The translations under genes were made by a program, and so were the position numbers. Below the pieces are notes generated by a model. That model ran no database searches and was not told the DNA's origin. It saw nothing but the letters and a program-made list of their open reading frames with translations. A DNA stretch of 64,000 nucleotides from Streptomyces fuscichromogenes (GTDB taxonomy: Bacteria; Actinomycetota; Actinomycetes; Streptomycetales; Streptomycetaceae): the NCBI RefSeq assembly GCF_014645815.1, contig NZ_BMML01000011.1, forward strand, positions 1 to 64,000. Reading direction: 5' to 3'. Of the stretch, positions 51,925 through 60,653 are shown piece after piece (positions within the stretch are counted from its first letter, which is position 1; every line of letters begins with the position of its first letter).

Positions 51925-52597
51925 ATCTAGTGCGGGGAAGTGCCTTCGCCCTGCTCGGCTCCAACGGGGGGCAAGACCACGACCGTGAGGATCATCGCCA
52001 CGCTCCTGAAGGCCGACGCGGGGACGGCGAACGTCCATGGCTTCGACGTTGCCACACAACCGGCGATTGTGTGGGAGTCCACCAGTCTCACCGGGTAGTT
52101 CGCAGCCGTCGATGAGATACTCAGCGGTCGGGAGAACCGCGTACTCGTCGCCGGGCTGCGCTACCTCAAGGACCGGGCACGATCGCGGATGGCCTGCTGA
52201 GGCGCTTCTCGCTGGCCGACACCGGCGCGCGGCGAGTGTCCACGTATTTGGGTGGGATGCGCCGCAGGCTGGACATCGCGATGAGCCTCATCGGGAACTC
52301 GCCGGTAATCTTCCTGGACGAGCCGACGGCCGGACTCGACCCCGAGGCGCGAATCGAGGTGTGGGATGCGGTCAAGGATCTCGCTGGCCACGGAACGACG
52401 GTGCTGCTCACCACGCAGTACCTGGACGAGGCCGAGCAGTTGGCCGACCGGATCGATGATCCTCCACCAGGGGCGGATCATCGTTAACGGCACCGTCGAC
52501 GAGCTCAAGCAGCTCTTCCCGCCCGCCAAGATCGAGTACGTCGAGAAGCAGCCGACTCTGGAGGAGATCTTCCTCACGTGGTGCCCGGGAGCGACAG
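51925..52597 (+). pseudogene. 3' piece of the DrrA-type ABC ATPase, heavily decayed
   Basis: Continuing the piece at 49630, it reads VRGSAFALLGSNG, then after a 2-base loss in the Walker A region GKTTTVRIIATLLKADAGTANVHGFDVATQP. A TAG follows at SLTG*FAAVDEILSGREN, then a 1-base loss after YLKD. It goes on RRFSLADTGARRVSTYLGGMRRRLDIAMSLIG, VIFLDEPTAGLDPEARIEVWDAVKDLAGHG and LLTTQYLDEAEQLADRI, has a further shift, and ends near EYVEKQPTLEEIFL. The signature Ser is Leu (YLGGM). The permease that normally follows is absent. This is clearly not functional. Confidence 0.8.
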
Positions 52598-52816
52598 GTG
52601 GGTGTGTTCGGGGTGTTGAGTAGCACAGGAGCGCTTTCGGGGAGTTCGCGGTAGATCTCACCCATGCCACCTTCGGGGAGGTAGCGGCGGGCGAAGGCGA
52701 TCCGTTGCCGTCGAGCACGAGGACTTCGGTACCCTGCGCGGGATGCCACCGCTGTCGAGGGGTCGTAGGGCATCTTCCCGGCCTTCCCGCGCGCGGTACG
52801 GATTTCGCCGTGCGGC

Positions 52817-53971
52817 TTACCTGTCCCACATCTTGCGGTAGGCCTCGCGGTAGCCCTCGGAGTCCCAGGACGGTGCGCCGCCGCTGTTGGCCGCGGTGGT
52901 GATGTGGACAGGGGCGACGTACCCGCTCGGCGCCTTGCCTGCGAAGGCGCGGTTGAACTCGTCGATGATCTGCCAGCCCTGCTCGGACAGCGGTTCGGGC
53001 ACGGTGGCGGCCTGGAAGTCCTTGCCGTTGATGCGGTCGAAGGCCGACGGGTCGCCGTCGCCGGCCCCGATGTTGAACGGGGCCCCCGCGCCGTCCTTTC
53101 CGGCGGCCCGCAGGGCGGAGCCCGCATAGCCGAAGTAGAGGTCGTTGATGGCGGCGGAGTAGGTCCACCTGCTGCCGAGACGGGCGGCGAGGGAGGTGAC
53201 CCTGTCGACGGTGAGGCTGTTGGCCTGGGGGATCGGGATGTTCTCATAGCTCAGCAGCGTCACGCCGGAGCAGGTGGCGAGTTCCTTCTTGATCAGGTCG
53301 GACTTGTGCTTCGCAAACGGGATCGTGGCGTCGGTGAACAGCACGACGCCCGCACGGCCGTCGGACTGCGCGATGATCCAGTCGGCGCTGAGTCTGGCCA
53401 CGTCCTCGACCCTTGTGGTGATGTTGGTGAACAGCTTCGGGTTCGAGCTGGGCCCGGGGGCGGTGACGGCGTGCCAGCCGATCAGCGGGATGCCGGCGGC
53501 GTTCGCCCGTGCAACCTGCTCGGCGGTGGGGGAGGGATCGAACCCGCCGATGACTATGCCGTCGGGTCTGAGCGCGAGAGCCTGGTCGAAGGCGGACTTG
53601 AGCCCTGCCGACGTGCCCTGGCCGTTGACGGTGCGGACGTGCCAGCCGATGATGCCGGCGGCTTCCTGGACGCCTTTGGCGACGCCCTCGACACCTGGAT
53701 TGGTCAGCGTCTGGGCGATGTAGACGATGCTCCGGTCGGGGACGACCGCGGGTCCGCTGGTCGGTCCTGACCAGGGCGCGTCGACGTCCTCGGCCGCCTT
53801 GACGTCCTGCTTGGCACGAGCGAGGACGCCGGGGCAGCCGGGCTCGGCGGAGTCACCAGGGGGCGCGGCGACCGATCCGGCGGTCTTGGCGCCGTCGTCG
53901 CAGCCGGCGACGAGCGCGGCGGTGGCCAGGAGGGCGGTCGCGGTCAGGGCCGCTTTGCGAGTGGGATGCAC
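52817..53971 (-). CDS. Sugar ABC transporter substrate-binding lipoprotein (orphan)
   Basis: A 384-residue protein with a lipoprotein signal, LATAALVAGC, placing the acylated Cys at residue 24. A Peripla_BP_4-type fold follows (SIVYIAQTLTNPGVEGVAKGVQEAA; LRPDGIVIGGFDPSPTAEQVARANAAGIPLIGWH; GWQIIDEFNRAFAG), as in RbsB/XylF-like binding proteins. It would be tethered outside the membrane. I chose GTG 53971 because TTGGAGAT lies just upstream; ATG 53992 is in frame. No ATPase or permease lies beside it. It is divergent from the conservon, so it may feed a transporter elsewhere or act as a sensor. Confidence 0.85.
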   Translation of the reverse strand: MHPTRKAALTATALLATAALVAGCDDGAKTAGSVAAPPGDSAEPGCPGVLARAKQDVKAAEDVDAPWSGPTSGPAVVPDRSIVYIAQTLTNPGVEGVAKGVQEAAGIIGWHVRTVNGQGTSAGLKSAFDQALALRPDGIVIGGFDPSPTAEQVARANAAGIPLIGWHAVTAPGPSSNPKLFTNITTRVEDVARLSADWIIAQSDGRAGVVLFTDATIPFAKHKSDLIKKELATCSGVTLLSYENIPIPQANSLTVDRVTSLAARLGSRWTYSAAINDLYFGYAGSALRAAGKDGAGAPFNIGAGDGDPSAFDRINGKDFQAATVPEPLSEQGWQIIDEFNRAFAGKAPSGYVAPVHITTAANSGGAPSWDSEGYREAYRKMWDR

Positions 53972-54408
53972 GGGATCTCCAACACGGGGCATGAGGACGC
54001 GGTGAGGCTGGGCGGGGAGGGGAGACTTCGGGTCGGGCGACGGCTCCGGCGCGCGGCACCGTCACGAGGGCCCGCTTCGCCTCGGACGGAGAGGTCGGCG
54101 GGACAACGGCGTGACGGCGGTCCCGGGCGGTGGCCCGGGGTGGGAGGGGCGGCGGCACGCTTGCTGCCGAGGATCATGCTCAACCGGTCGGTTCGCGTCA
54201 ATTCCCCCGTCCGGCACCGTACGTCCGGCGGTGGCGCGCCGTGCCACCGCGTCCATCCTGGATGTGGCGTCACGCTGTGTCGATGATGCCTGAAGAATCC
54301 GTAATCAATATTTGATGATCGGAAGCCTGTGATGTCGCTGTGCGTGTGGATACGATCACGCCGCCGGTTTCAGACACTGGCGTGATTTCATCGTCAAAGG
54401 AGGCCCGG
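53972..54408. other. Divergent control region between the sugar-binding lipoprotein and cvnA
   Basis: A 437-bp gap without a supported gene. Two dyads are visible: ATCAA-tat-TTGAT at 54304-54316, and atcacgcc (54355-54362) with ggcgtgat (54379-54386), 16 bp apart. The second pair ends 23 bp before the cvnA start. The stretch 54290-54400 is clearly more AT-rich than its surroundings and probably holds the cvn promoter. Confidence 0.55.
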
Positions 54409-56922
54409 GTGTCCACCAGCAGACGGAACCCGCCGCTTGCCCCCGACCCACCGGGGACAGTCGACCGCAGTCGGCGGCCGCGTCTGAAGTCGGCGAACGT
54501 CCTCGACCGGTGGCCCTTCCGCCGCAAGCTCAACGTCCTGGTGATCGCGCCGATCGCGGCAGTCGGCGTGCTTCTCGGAATCGGTGCCTTCGGCCAGGCC
54601 CGGCAGGCCCGGGACGCGGGCCGGATAGCGCAGCTGGTGCGCGACAGCGAACAGGTCGCGCAGCTCATCAACGAGGTACAGGCCGAACACCGGCAGGCGC
54701 TCCTGCTCTCCGTGCAGTACGACGCGGCCCGCCCCGGAGCCCCGCTGCCGTCGACCGTCGACTACCGCAGGGCCCAGCGGAACACCGATGCGCAGGTCAC
54801 CGCCGTGCGTACGGCGTTCGCCGCGGGCCTGCCGCGCGAGGAGGTGCAGGCGCTCGACTACATCCGCGGCCTCGGTGTCCTGCGTGACAAGCTCGAACGG
54901 GGCTATGTCGCCGTCGCCGACATCGACCCCGCCTACGCTTCCGCGGTCGACTACCTGATCGACGGCATCGGCCTGGACCGTTACTCCGGCACCTCGTCGT
55001 CCACGGTCACGGGCCTTCTCGACACGGTGCTGCGCGCCGACGCCGCCCACGCGTCCTTCGAGAGCGCGGTGTTCTCCGCGCAGACCCGGGACGCCAACGC
55101 CCTCGACGAGTACAGCCGCGCGGTCGCCTCCCACGCCCTCTACGACCAGCAGTTGCGCCGGTTTCAGCGGATCGCCGCCCCCGTTCAGGCCCTGGCCATG
55201 GACGGCATCGAGCGCAGCTCCGAGCAGAACGGGATCGAGGCCGGGTTCGCGCAGCTGCAGATCGATCCCGGTGCCCTGCAGGGCAGGACACCGGCGCAGC
55301 TGCGGAGTGCGATCGCCGACGGAACGCGCCAGTCCGAGACCCGCCTCGGCATCACCCGGTCGCTGATCGAGCAGACCGCCGCCGAGGCCGACACCGCCTC
55401 CGCGGACGCTCTGCGAGGCGCGCTGTACCTGCTCGGTCTGGCCCTTCTCGGCTTTGTCGTCTGGCTGGCCTTCTGCGTCCTGGTCCGGCGCTCGGTCGTA
55501 CGTCCCCTGGTGGCCCTGACCGACGCCGCCCAGCAGGTGGTCGACGTGGCGGGCGAGGAACTGGCCAGGGTCGCGGACGACGAGTCCGACGACACCACCG
55601 CGCTGCGACCGCGGCCGATCCCCGTCCCGGTGCGCGACGAGATCGGCGGACTGGCCGAGGTGTTCAACCAGGTACAGGTGACCGCGGCCCAGTTGCTGGA
55701 GCGGCAGGTACTGAGCCGCCGCAACGTGGCCGAGATGTTCGGCAACGTCGGGCGCAGAGTGAGCATCCTGACGACCCGCCAGCTGTTTCTGATCGACGAG
55801 ATGGAGAGCGAGGAGACCGATCTCCAACTCCTCGAACAGCTGTACCGCATCGACCACATCGCCGTACGCCTCCAGCGCAACGCCGACAGTCTGATGCTGC
55901 TCGCCGGCGTCCGGGAGAGCGGCTTCGAGTCGCGGCCGGTCCCCCTGGCCGACGTCGTCCGGGCGTCGCTCGCCCAGATCGAAGGCTATGAGCGGGTGTC
56001 CCTGCGGTCCGGGACGGAGGCCGCCGTCGCGCCCGACATCATCGGTGACCTGACCCTGATGTTCGCCGAACTGCTGGAGAACGCGGTGGCGTTCTCCCCC
56101 TCCGACGCGCCCGTCGAGGTGGTGGTCCGCCCCGGCTCCGACATCACCGGGGACGGCGGGGCTCTGATCGAGATCATCGACCACGGCCTCGGCATGGACC
56201 CCGGACACCTCGCCGAGGAGAACGCCCGGCTGATCCGCCGGGAACGGCTGGATCTCGCACCGACCGAGGTGCTCGGTCTCTTCGTGGTCGGGACCCTGGC
56301 CCGGCGCTGGGAAGTGCGGGTGACGCTGACCCGTACGCCGGGCGGCGGCGTCACCGCCACCGTGTGGGTCCCTGCCGCGCTCCTGTCGGCCGTCAGCCTC
56401 GCGGACCTCCCGGAGCCCGTGACCACGGGCCCGGTCGCGAACGTGACGCCGTTCCCGGCCAGGCCGGAGCAGGAGACCAGCGGTCCGGAACCGTCGCCCC
56501 TGCCTGCCGCCGCCTCCGCCGTCCCCCCGCAGCGGCCGGGGGCTCCGTCGCCGAGCGGTGAGCTCCCCCGGCGCGTCAGGCCCCCAGCCGACGCGGGGCC
56601 GCCGACGGGGGAACGGACCGCCGCGCGGGCGGACGCGGAGCGGACCGCCGCCCCGGACGATCCGGCATCACCTCGTACCTCCCGGCCCCTGCGCCGGCGG
56701 GAGCGGGGAGCGACGCTCGCCCGGACCGGTTCCCCGGCCGACCGGACGACGTCGGCCGTACGGCAGCCCTCGGACGCGGAGGCCGTCCGTTCGGAACTCG
56801 ACGCGTTCGAAGCCGCGGTACTCCGGGCGGAGCAGGACTACGACCACGCTCCGACCGGGCCCGCACCATCTCAGCACCAGGAATCCCAGAAGGAGCCGGG
56901 CAGTGCCCACGCCGACAGCTGA
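54409..56922 (+). CDS. cvnA: Conservon sensor histidine-kinase-like protein CvnA
   Basis: An 837-residue membrane protein. The first TM helix is at about residues 41-62 (LNVLVIAPIAAVGVLLGIGA), followed by an extracytoplasmic nitrate-sensor-like helical domain (about 63-338). The second TM is at about 339-361, then a HAMP-like segment, a helical region without an obvious phospho-acceptor His box, and an HATPase domain (MFAELLENAVAFSPSDAPVEV about 551; DHGLGMD about 591; GLFVVGTLARRW). The tail is a disordered Pro/Arg-rich stretch. I chose GTG 54409 because AAAGGAGG lies five bases upstream. CvnA with CvnB-D forms a membrane-associated complex likened to eukaryotic G-protein-coupled receptors. 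Confidence 0.92.
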   Translation: MSTSRRNPPLAPDPPGTVDRSRRPRLKSANVLDRWPFRRKLNVLVIAPIAAVGVLLGIGAFGQARQARDAGRIAQLVRDSEQVAQLINEVQAEHRQALLLSVQYDAARPGAPLPSTVDYRRAQRNTDAQVTAVRTAFAAGLPREEVQALDYIRGLGVLRDKLERGYVAVADIDPAYASAVDYLIDGIGLDRYSGTSSSTVTGLLDTVLRADAAHASFESAVFSAQTRDANALDEYSRAVASHALYDQQLRRFQRIAAPVQALAMDGIERSSEQNGIEAGFAQLQIDPGALQGRTPAQLRSAIADGTRQSETRLGITRSLIEQTAAEADTASADALRGALYLLGLALLGFVVWLAFCVLVRRSVVRPLVALTDAAQQVVDVAGEELARVADDESDDTTALRPRPIPVPVRDEIGGLAEVFNQVQVTAAQLLERQVLSRRNVAEMFGNVGRRVSILTTRQLFLIDEMESEETDLQLLEQLYRIDHIAVRLQRNADSLMLLAGVRESGFESRPVPLADVVRASLAQIEGYERVSLRSGTEAAVAPDIIGDLTLMFAELLENAVAFSPSDAPVEVVVRPGSDITGDGGALIEIIDHGLGMDPGHLAEENARLIRRERLDLAPTEVLGLFVVGTLARRWEVRVTLTRTPGGGVTATVWVPAALLSAVSLADLPEPVTTGPVANVTPFPARPEQETSGPEPSPLPAAASAVPPQRPGAPSPSGELPRRVRPPADAGPPTGERTAARADAERTAAPDDPASPRTSRPLRRRERGATLARTGSPADRTTSAVRQPSDAEAVRSELDAFEAAVLRAEQDYDHAPTGPAPSQHQESQKEPGSAHADS

Positions 56923-57379
56923 CATGAGTTCCGAGAAGCCGGAACCGACCGATCTGCGCGCCGCCGCGGCCGATTTCACCTGGCTGCTGGAGCGGTTCGC
57001 CACAGACACCACCGGCGTGTCCGACGCCATCGCGGTGTCGTCCGACGGCCTGCTGATCGCCGCCTCCCGGCTGCGCGAGCAGGCCGACTCCGAACGGCTC
57101 GCCGCGATCGTGGCCGGTCTGACGAGTCTCGCCGCGGGCGCATCCGGGAACTACGGTCTCGGCGGTCTCAAGAAGGTCATCCTCGACCTCGAGCACGGCC
57201 ATGTGCTGGTGTCGGCCATCGGGGCTGGCGCCGTCCTCGGCATCGTGACTTCCGAGGCCGCGAAGCTGGGCAACATCGCCTACGCGATGACCCTCTTCGC
57301 CAAACGGGCCGGGGCGGCGCTCACTCCCCAACTGGTGCTGGAGTTGAAGAACAGTGTCGGCGCGGCGTCGGCCCGCTGA
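56903..57379 (+). CDS. cvnB: Conservon roadblock/LC7 protein CvnB
   Basis: A 158-residue protein with the roadblock/LC7 fold (FTWLLERFATDTTGVSDAIAVSSDGLLIAAS; GGLKKVILDLEHGHVLVSAIGAGAVLGIV). In conservons it works with CvnA and the GTPase CvnD, probably as a GTPase-activating or scaffold element. GTG 56903 is chosen because AAGGAG (56890-56895) sits at the right distance inside the end of cvnA. The ATG at 56924, which looks like a natural start, has no ribosome site. The genes therefore overlap by 20 bp. Confidence 0.9.
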   Translation: MPTPTADMSSEKPEPTDLRAAAADFTWLLERFATDTTGVSDAIAVSSDGLLIAASRLREQADSERLAAIVAGLTSLAAGASGNYGLGGLKKVILDLEHGHVLVSAIGAGAVLGIVTSEAAKLGNIAYAMTLFAKRAGAALTPQLVLELKNSVGAASAR

Positions 57380-57427
57380 CCTTCCCCGGGCCGGGCACGG
57401 GTGCAGGCACATCGTGAAGGGAACGTG

Positions 57428-57868
57428 ATGTCCGTCGTCGGACCGTCGCACGAGGCGGCAGGTGGCGCCGAGGGCTCGCCGGAGCCGCGGCGCCGCGCCC
57501 CCGCGATCCGGCCGTTCCTCCTGACCACTGGCCGGGTGTCGGCAGGCGGCAACACCCCGGCGATGCCGGTGGAGACCCAGATCGTGTCGACCTCGGCCGG
57601 GCTCCTGGCCCTTCACTCGCTGACTTTCGAACGCCACGACATCGTCGCGGCCGGCCGGCGGCCGCTGTCGGTGGCGGAACTGGCCGCCGGGCTGCGACTG
57701 CACCTCAACGTGGTGCGTGTGCTGGTCGAGGACCTGCGTGCCGCTGGGCATCTCGCGGTCCATCGGCCGAACACCGCGATCGCCCAGGATCTCTCCGTAC
57801 TGCGAAGGGTTATCGATGGTCTCCGTGCCGTTCCCGACTCACGGGACACGCTCCGTGACACCAGCTGA
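57428..57868 (+). CDS. cvnC: Conservon DUF742 protein CvnC
   Basis: A 146-residue DUF742 protein with the usual elements: IRPFLLTTGRVSAGG, VETQIVST, a winged-helix-like segment ERHDIVAAGRRPLSVAELAAGLRLHLNVVRVLVEDLRAAGHLAVH, and the closing VLRRVIDGLRAV. AAGGGAACGTG precedes ATG 57428. It ends inside the start of cvnD. The role is structural or regulatory within the Cvn complex; no enzyme motif is present. Confidence 0.9.
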   Translation: MSVVGPSHEAAGGAEGSPEPRRRAPAIRPFLLTTGRVSAGGNTPAMPVETQIVSTSAGLLALHSLTFERHDIVAAGRRPLSVAELAAGLRLHLNVVRVLVEDLRAAGHLAVHRPNTAIAQDLSVLRRVIDGLRAVPDSRDTLRDTS

Positions 57869-58430
57869 ACAGCCTCCGACACCGGTCAAGCTGGTCATCG
57901 CCGGCGGCTTCGGAGTCGGCAAGACCACGACCGTGGCCTCCATTTCGGAGATACGACCGCTGACCACGGAGGCCGCGATCACCGAGGTCGCGGCGGGAGT
58001 GGACGACCTCACCCACACTCCGGGCAAGACCACCACCACGGTCGCCATGGACTTCGGCCGTGTCACCATCGATCCGACACTGAAGCTGTACCTGTTCGGC
58101 ACCCCGGGCCAGGACCGGTTCGGCTTCATGTGGGACGACCTGGTCGAGGGTGCCCTCGCCAGCCTGGTGATCGTGGACACTCGCCGACTCGACGACTGCT
58201 ATGCGGCGGTGGATTACTTCGAGCACAGGGACGTCCCCTTCGCGGTCGCCGTCAACGCTTTCGACGGGGAGGTCGAGCACGACCTCGAAGAGGTGCGGTG
58301 GGCGCTGGACATCGCGGAGCACGTACCACTGATCGTCTTCGACGCACGGAACACGGGCTCGGTCCGCGACGCGCTGCTGGCCGCGCTGCAGGTCGCCGTG
58401 GACCGCGCGGAAGCCGCCGCGATGCCCTGA
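57816..58430 (+). CDS. cvnD: Conservon small GTPase CvnD
   Basis: A 204-residue Ras-like GTPase with P-loop GGFGVGKTTTV, switch-region Thr residues, FGTPGQDRFGFMWDD (G3) and AVNAFDG in the G4 position, as in the actinobacterial CvnD/MglA-type branch. ATG 57816 has GAAGGG seven bases upstream and overlaps cvnC by 53 bp. A later GTG (57855) lacks a site. It should bind GTP and act with CvnB at the membrane. No P450 (cvnE) follows, so this is a four-gene conservon. Confidence 0.9.
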   Translation: MVSVPFPTHGTRSVTPAEQPPTPVKLVIAGGFGVGKTTTVASISEIRPLTTEAAITEVAAGVDDLTHTPGKTTTTVAMDFGRVTIDPTLKLYLFGTPGQDRFGFMWDDLVEGALASLVIVDTRRLDDCYAAVDYFEHRDVPFAVAVNAFDGEVEHDLEEVRWALDIAEHVPLIVFDARNTGSVRDALLAALQVAVDRAEAAAMP

Positions 58431-58637
58431 CGGCGGAAGGCCGGCCGGCCGGCTGTGCCCGCGCCCCCGAGGTGTGCGGGACGCAGGAGACGAGCCGATC
58501 AATGGTGCATGCGTTCGGAACGAGTTCGGGACGCGAAGGCAGGGACGGATCGGCAAGGACCAGGCAGAAGCCCACCGCCGAGTGCGGCATCAGCGGCAGT
58601 CGGACGGACTTGAACGCCGGCAGGCGGCGGGACCGTC

Positions 58638-59546
58638 TCAGCCCGTCCGGACGGCTCGTGCGACGTGTCCGGTGATGAACTCGTATATCTGTTGGGTGAC
58701 CTCGGCTGATTCGTTGCGGATGTCGTAACCGTGGGCGACGCCGAGCACTTCGCGGTACTCGGTCAGGGAGCCCGCCGCGTCCAGCTTGCGGGCGTAGAGC
58801 GCGCCCTCGGCGCGCAGGCGGTCGCGTTCGGCGGTGACGACCAGGGCGGGCGCGATGCCCTGGATGTCGTCGGCGTTGTCTTCGAAGACCGGCGACGCGA
58901 GGCGGTCGCGCCGCTGAGCCGGATCCCGGACGTAGCAGGAGTCCCAAGCCTCGCTCATCCACAGCGGTACGCCGGTTTTGCCCGCCGGGGCCGGCTTGTC
59001 ACGCGGCGAGGTGACAAGGTCCAAAACAGGGTAGTGCAGCACCTGCAGCGCTATCTCGGGACCCTTGTTCTCCAGGGCGAGACGGGCCGCCGCCGCGGTC
59101 AGTGAGCCGCCGGCGCTCTGACCTCCGACGCACAGCCTGCTGCCGTCCCAGTCCCGCTCCTCCTCCGCCGCCCACGCGACCACGTCGTACACCTGCTCGG
59201 CCGGGATAGGGAATCGGTGCCGCGGCGCGGTGTCGTAGTCGACGTTGACCACGACGACGCCCGCGTACTTGGCCAGGTAGCGGCACCACGGATCGTCCTG
59301 CTCGGGGTACCGGATGGCGAACCCGCCGCCATGTACGTTCACGTAGACCGGCGGGCGCGGGGCGGCGTTGTGCGGCGAGCGGTAGACCGTGCACTTGACG
59401 CCTCCGTGCCTTGTCGGCGCGGTGACGACGCTCGTGTCCATGGCGAGTTCGGCGAACTCACGGCGCGGTCTCGGAGCCAGGTTGCTCAGGGCGCAGAACG
59501 CCCGGGCCACGGAATCCGCCACAAGGGGAACGGTGAAGAACGACAT
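58638..59546 (-). CDS. Alpha/beta hydrolase (HSL-type esterase)
   Basis: A 302-residue protein with the hormone-sensitive-lipase oxyanion motif VNVHGGGFAIRYPEQ (about residues 72-86), nucleophile elbow GGQSAGG (Ser about 146), Asp in VTAERDRL and His in VLGVAHGYD (about 269). The catalytic triad is complete, so it is an active carboxylesterase of unknown substrate. I chose ATG 59546; a GTG at 59594 is in frame but lies inside the putative operator. It is divergent from a TetR gene across an AT-rich 80-bp gap, the standard layout of a repressor and its target. Confidence 0.85.
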   Translation of the reverse strand: MSFFTVPLVADSVARAFCALSNLAPRPRREFAELAMDTSVVTAPTRHGGVKCTVYRSPHNAAPRPPVYVNVHGGGFAIRYPEQDDPWCRYLAKYAGVVVVNVDYDTAPRHRFPIPAEQVYDVVAWAAEEERDWDGSRLCVGGQSAGGSLTAAAARLALENKGPEIALQVLHYPVLDLVTSPRDKPAPAGKTGVPLWMSEAWDSCYVRDPAQRRDRLASPVFEDNADDIQGIAPALVVTAERDRLRAEGALYARKLDAAGSLTEYREVLGVAHGYDIRNESAEVTQQIYEFITGHVARAVRTG

Positions 59547-59590
59547 GCCGGGAGTCTGGCAGCGTCGCCCCTGGGCGGAGGATTTTTTTG

Positions 59591-59616
59591 ACACTTGTTA
59601 TTTTCCTGTCACGTGT
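59591..59616. promoter_or_regulatory. Probable TetR operator in the esterase/TetR divergent promoter
   Basis: acacttg (59591-59597) and cacgtgt (59610-59616) are reverse complements in 6 of 7 positions. The AT-rich site is next to TTGACA (59588-59593), a good -35 for the TetR gene. The gap is the most AT-rich short stretch around. TAAAAAT lies about seven bases before the TetR GTG. Confidence 0.5.
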
Positions 59617-59627
59617 AAAAATGCGGT

Positions 59628-60278
59628 GTGGATATCAGCCTGACGCCGCAGGACGCGGCCGATCGCAGGGTTCGCCGCTCGCGTGCGGCGTTGATGGGCG
59701 CCACGCTGGCGCTGGTGGCCGAGCGGGGCACGACGAACGTTCCGGTGTCCGACATCGCCCAGGCCGCGGACGTGAGCCGGCAGCTGGTATACCAGCAGTT
59801 CGGCGACCGGGAGACCCTGCTGCTCGAAACCGCTCTCGAACTGGCCAGGCGTGAGCTCCTGCCGCATGTCGGCGGCCCCCCGGAGGCGGCGCGGCCGGGC
59901 AGCCATGTCCTGTCGGCGGCGCAGCACTTCGCGGAGTACCGGCCCTTCTACCGGGCGATGATGACCGGCCCCTGCGCATTCGCGCTGAGCAAGGCGATGA
60001 ACACCCTGTTCGCCCGGTCCAACCAGCAGCTTGTGCACCGGATGTCCGCAGTGCCGCTCGACCCGGGCCTGGCGGCGGACCTCACCCTGTTCGTCGGCGG
60101 CGGATGGGCCACCGTCGTCAGTTCCTGGGTTGTCGAAGCAGAGGATCCCCTCGACCCGGAGGCGTTCGCCGAGCGGCTGCAGCGGTTGGTGCCCGTTCTC
60201 CTGGCCGCCGCCGGCCACTCCACGGTCACCGAGGCGAGCGGACCGGGTGATGCCGGCGGGACCGGCCCGGCGGCCTGA
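59628..60278 (+). CDS. TetR-family transcriptional regulator
   Basis: A 216-residue protein with a TetR HTH (LALVAERGTTNVPVSDIAQAADVSRQLVYQQFGDRETLL, about residues 27-65) and a helical ligand domain. GTG 59628 lacks a Shine-Dalgarno sequence. A TAAAAAT box about seven bases upstream would give a leaderless mRNA, which is common in actinobacteria. It is divergent from the esterase gene, which it probably represses. The ligand is unknown, possibly an ester or its product. Confidence 0.88.
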   Translation: MDISLTPQDAADRRVRRSRAALMGATLALVAERGTTNVPVSDIAQAADVSRQLVYQQFGDRETLLLETALELARRELLPHVGGPPEAARPGSHVLSAAQHFAEYRPFYRAMMTGPCAFALSKAMNTLFARSNQQLVHRMSAVPLDPGLAADLTLFVGGGWATVVSSWVVEAEDPLDPEAFAERLQRLVPVLLAAAGHSTVTEASGPGDAGGTGPAA

Positions 60279-60653
60279 GTCCGCGAGTACGCCCGGTCGG
60301 GGCGGTGGGCGGGCGGATGACCCGCGGAGCGGTGCGCCTTCGTGAACCGGCTGGGTGGCGTCGGCCGGACGGCCCCCGCGCGGCAGGCCCGCCCGCGGCT
60401 CCGGGACGGCGGCCCGCTGTCCGGTGGGCCGGTTGGACTACCTCGCCGCGCGGGCCGGGTTCACCGGACGCGGACGAGGGGACGCGCGTCCGTCTGTGGT
60501 CGCGGTGGGCCGAGGCCGGATGCCTGGCCTGACCACCCCCTCGTCCAGCGCGGGAAGCCAGGTCGGCGACTGCGACAGGATCATCCGCACCCGCACCCCG
60601 TGCCGTCAGCGTCTTCGTCGGGGCGCGTGGCCTTTGGCACTGCCGAAGCCGCG
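60279..60653. other. Intergenic region after the TetR gene; no supported gene
   Basis: A 375-bp GC-rich gap between the TetR stop and the end of the convergent small membrane protein gene. Short frames exist on both strands (for example 60305-60532), but they show no domain, ribosome site or codon pattern that would support a gene. I see no clear terminator. Confidence 0.5.

Noticed and set aside
60305..60532. Possible small + strand gene after the TetR gene
   Set aside because: No ribosome site, no domain, composition like other GC-driven frames.
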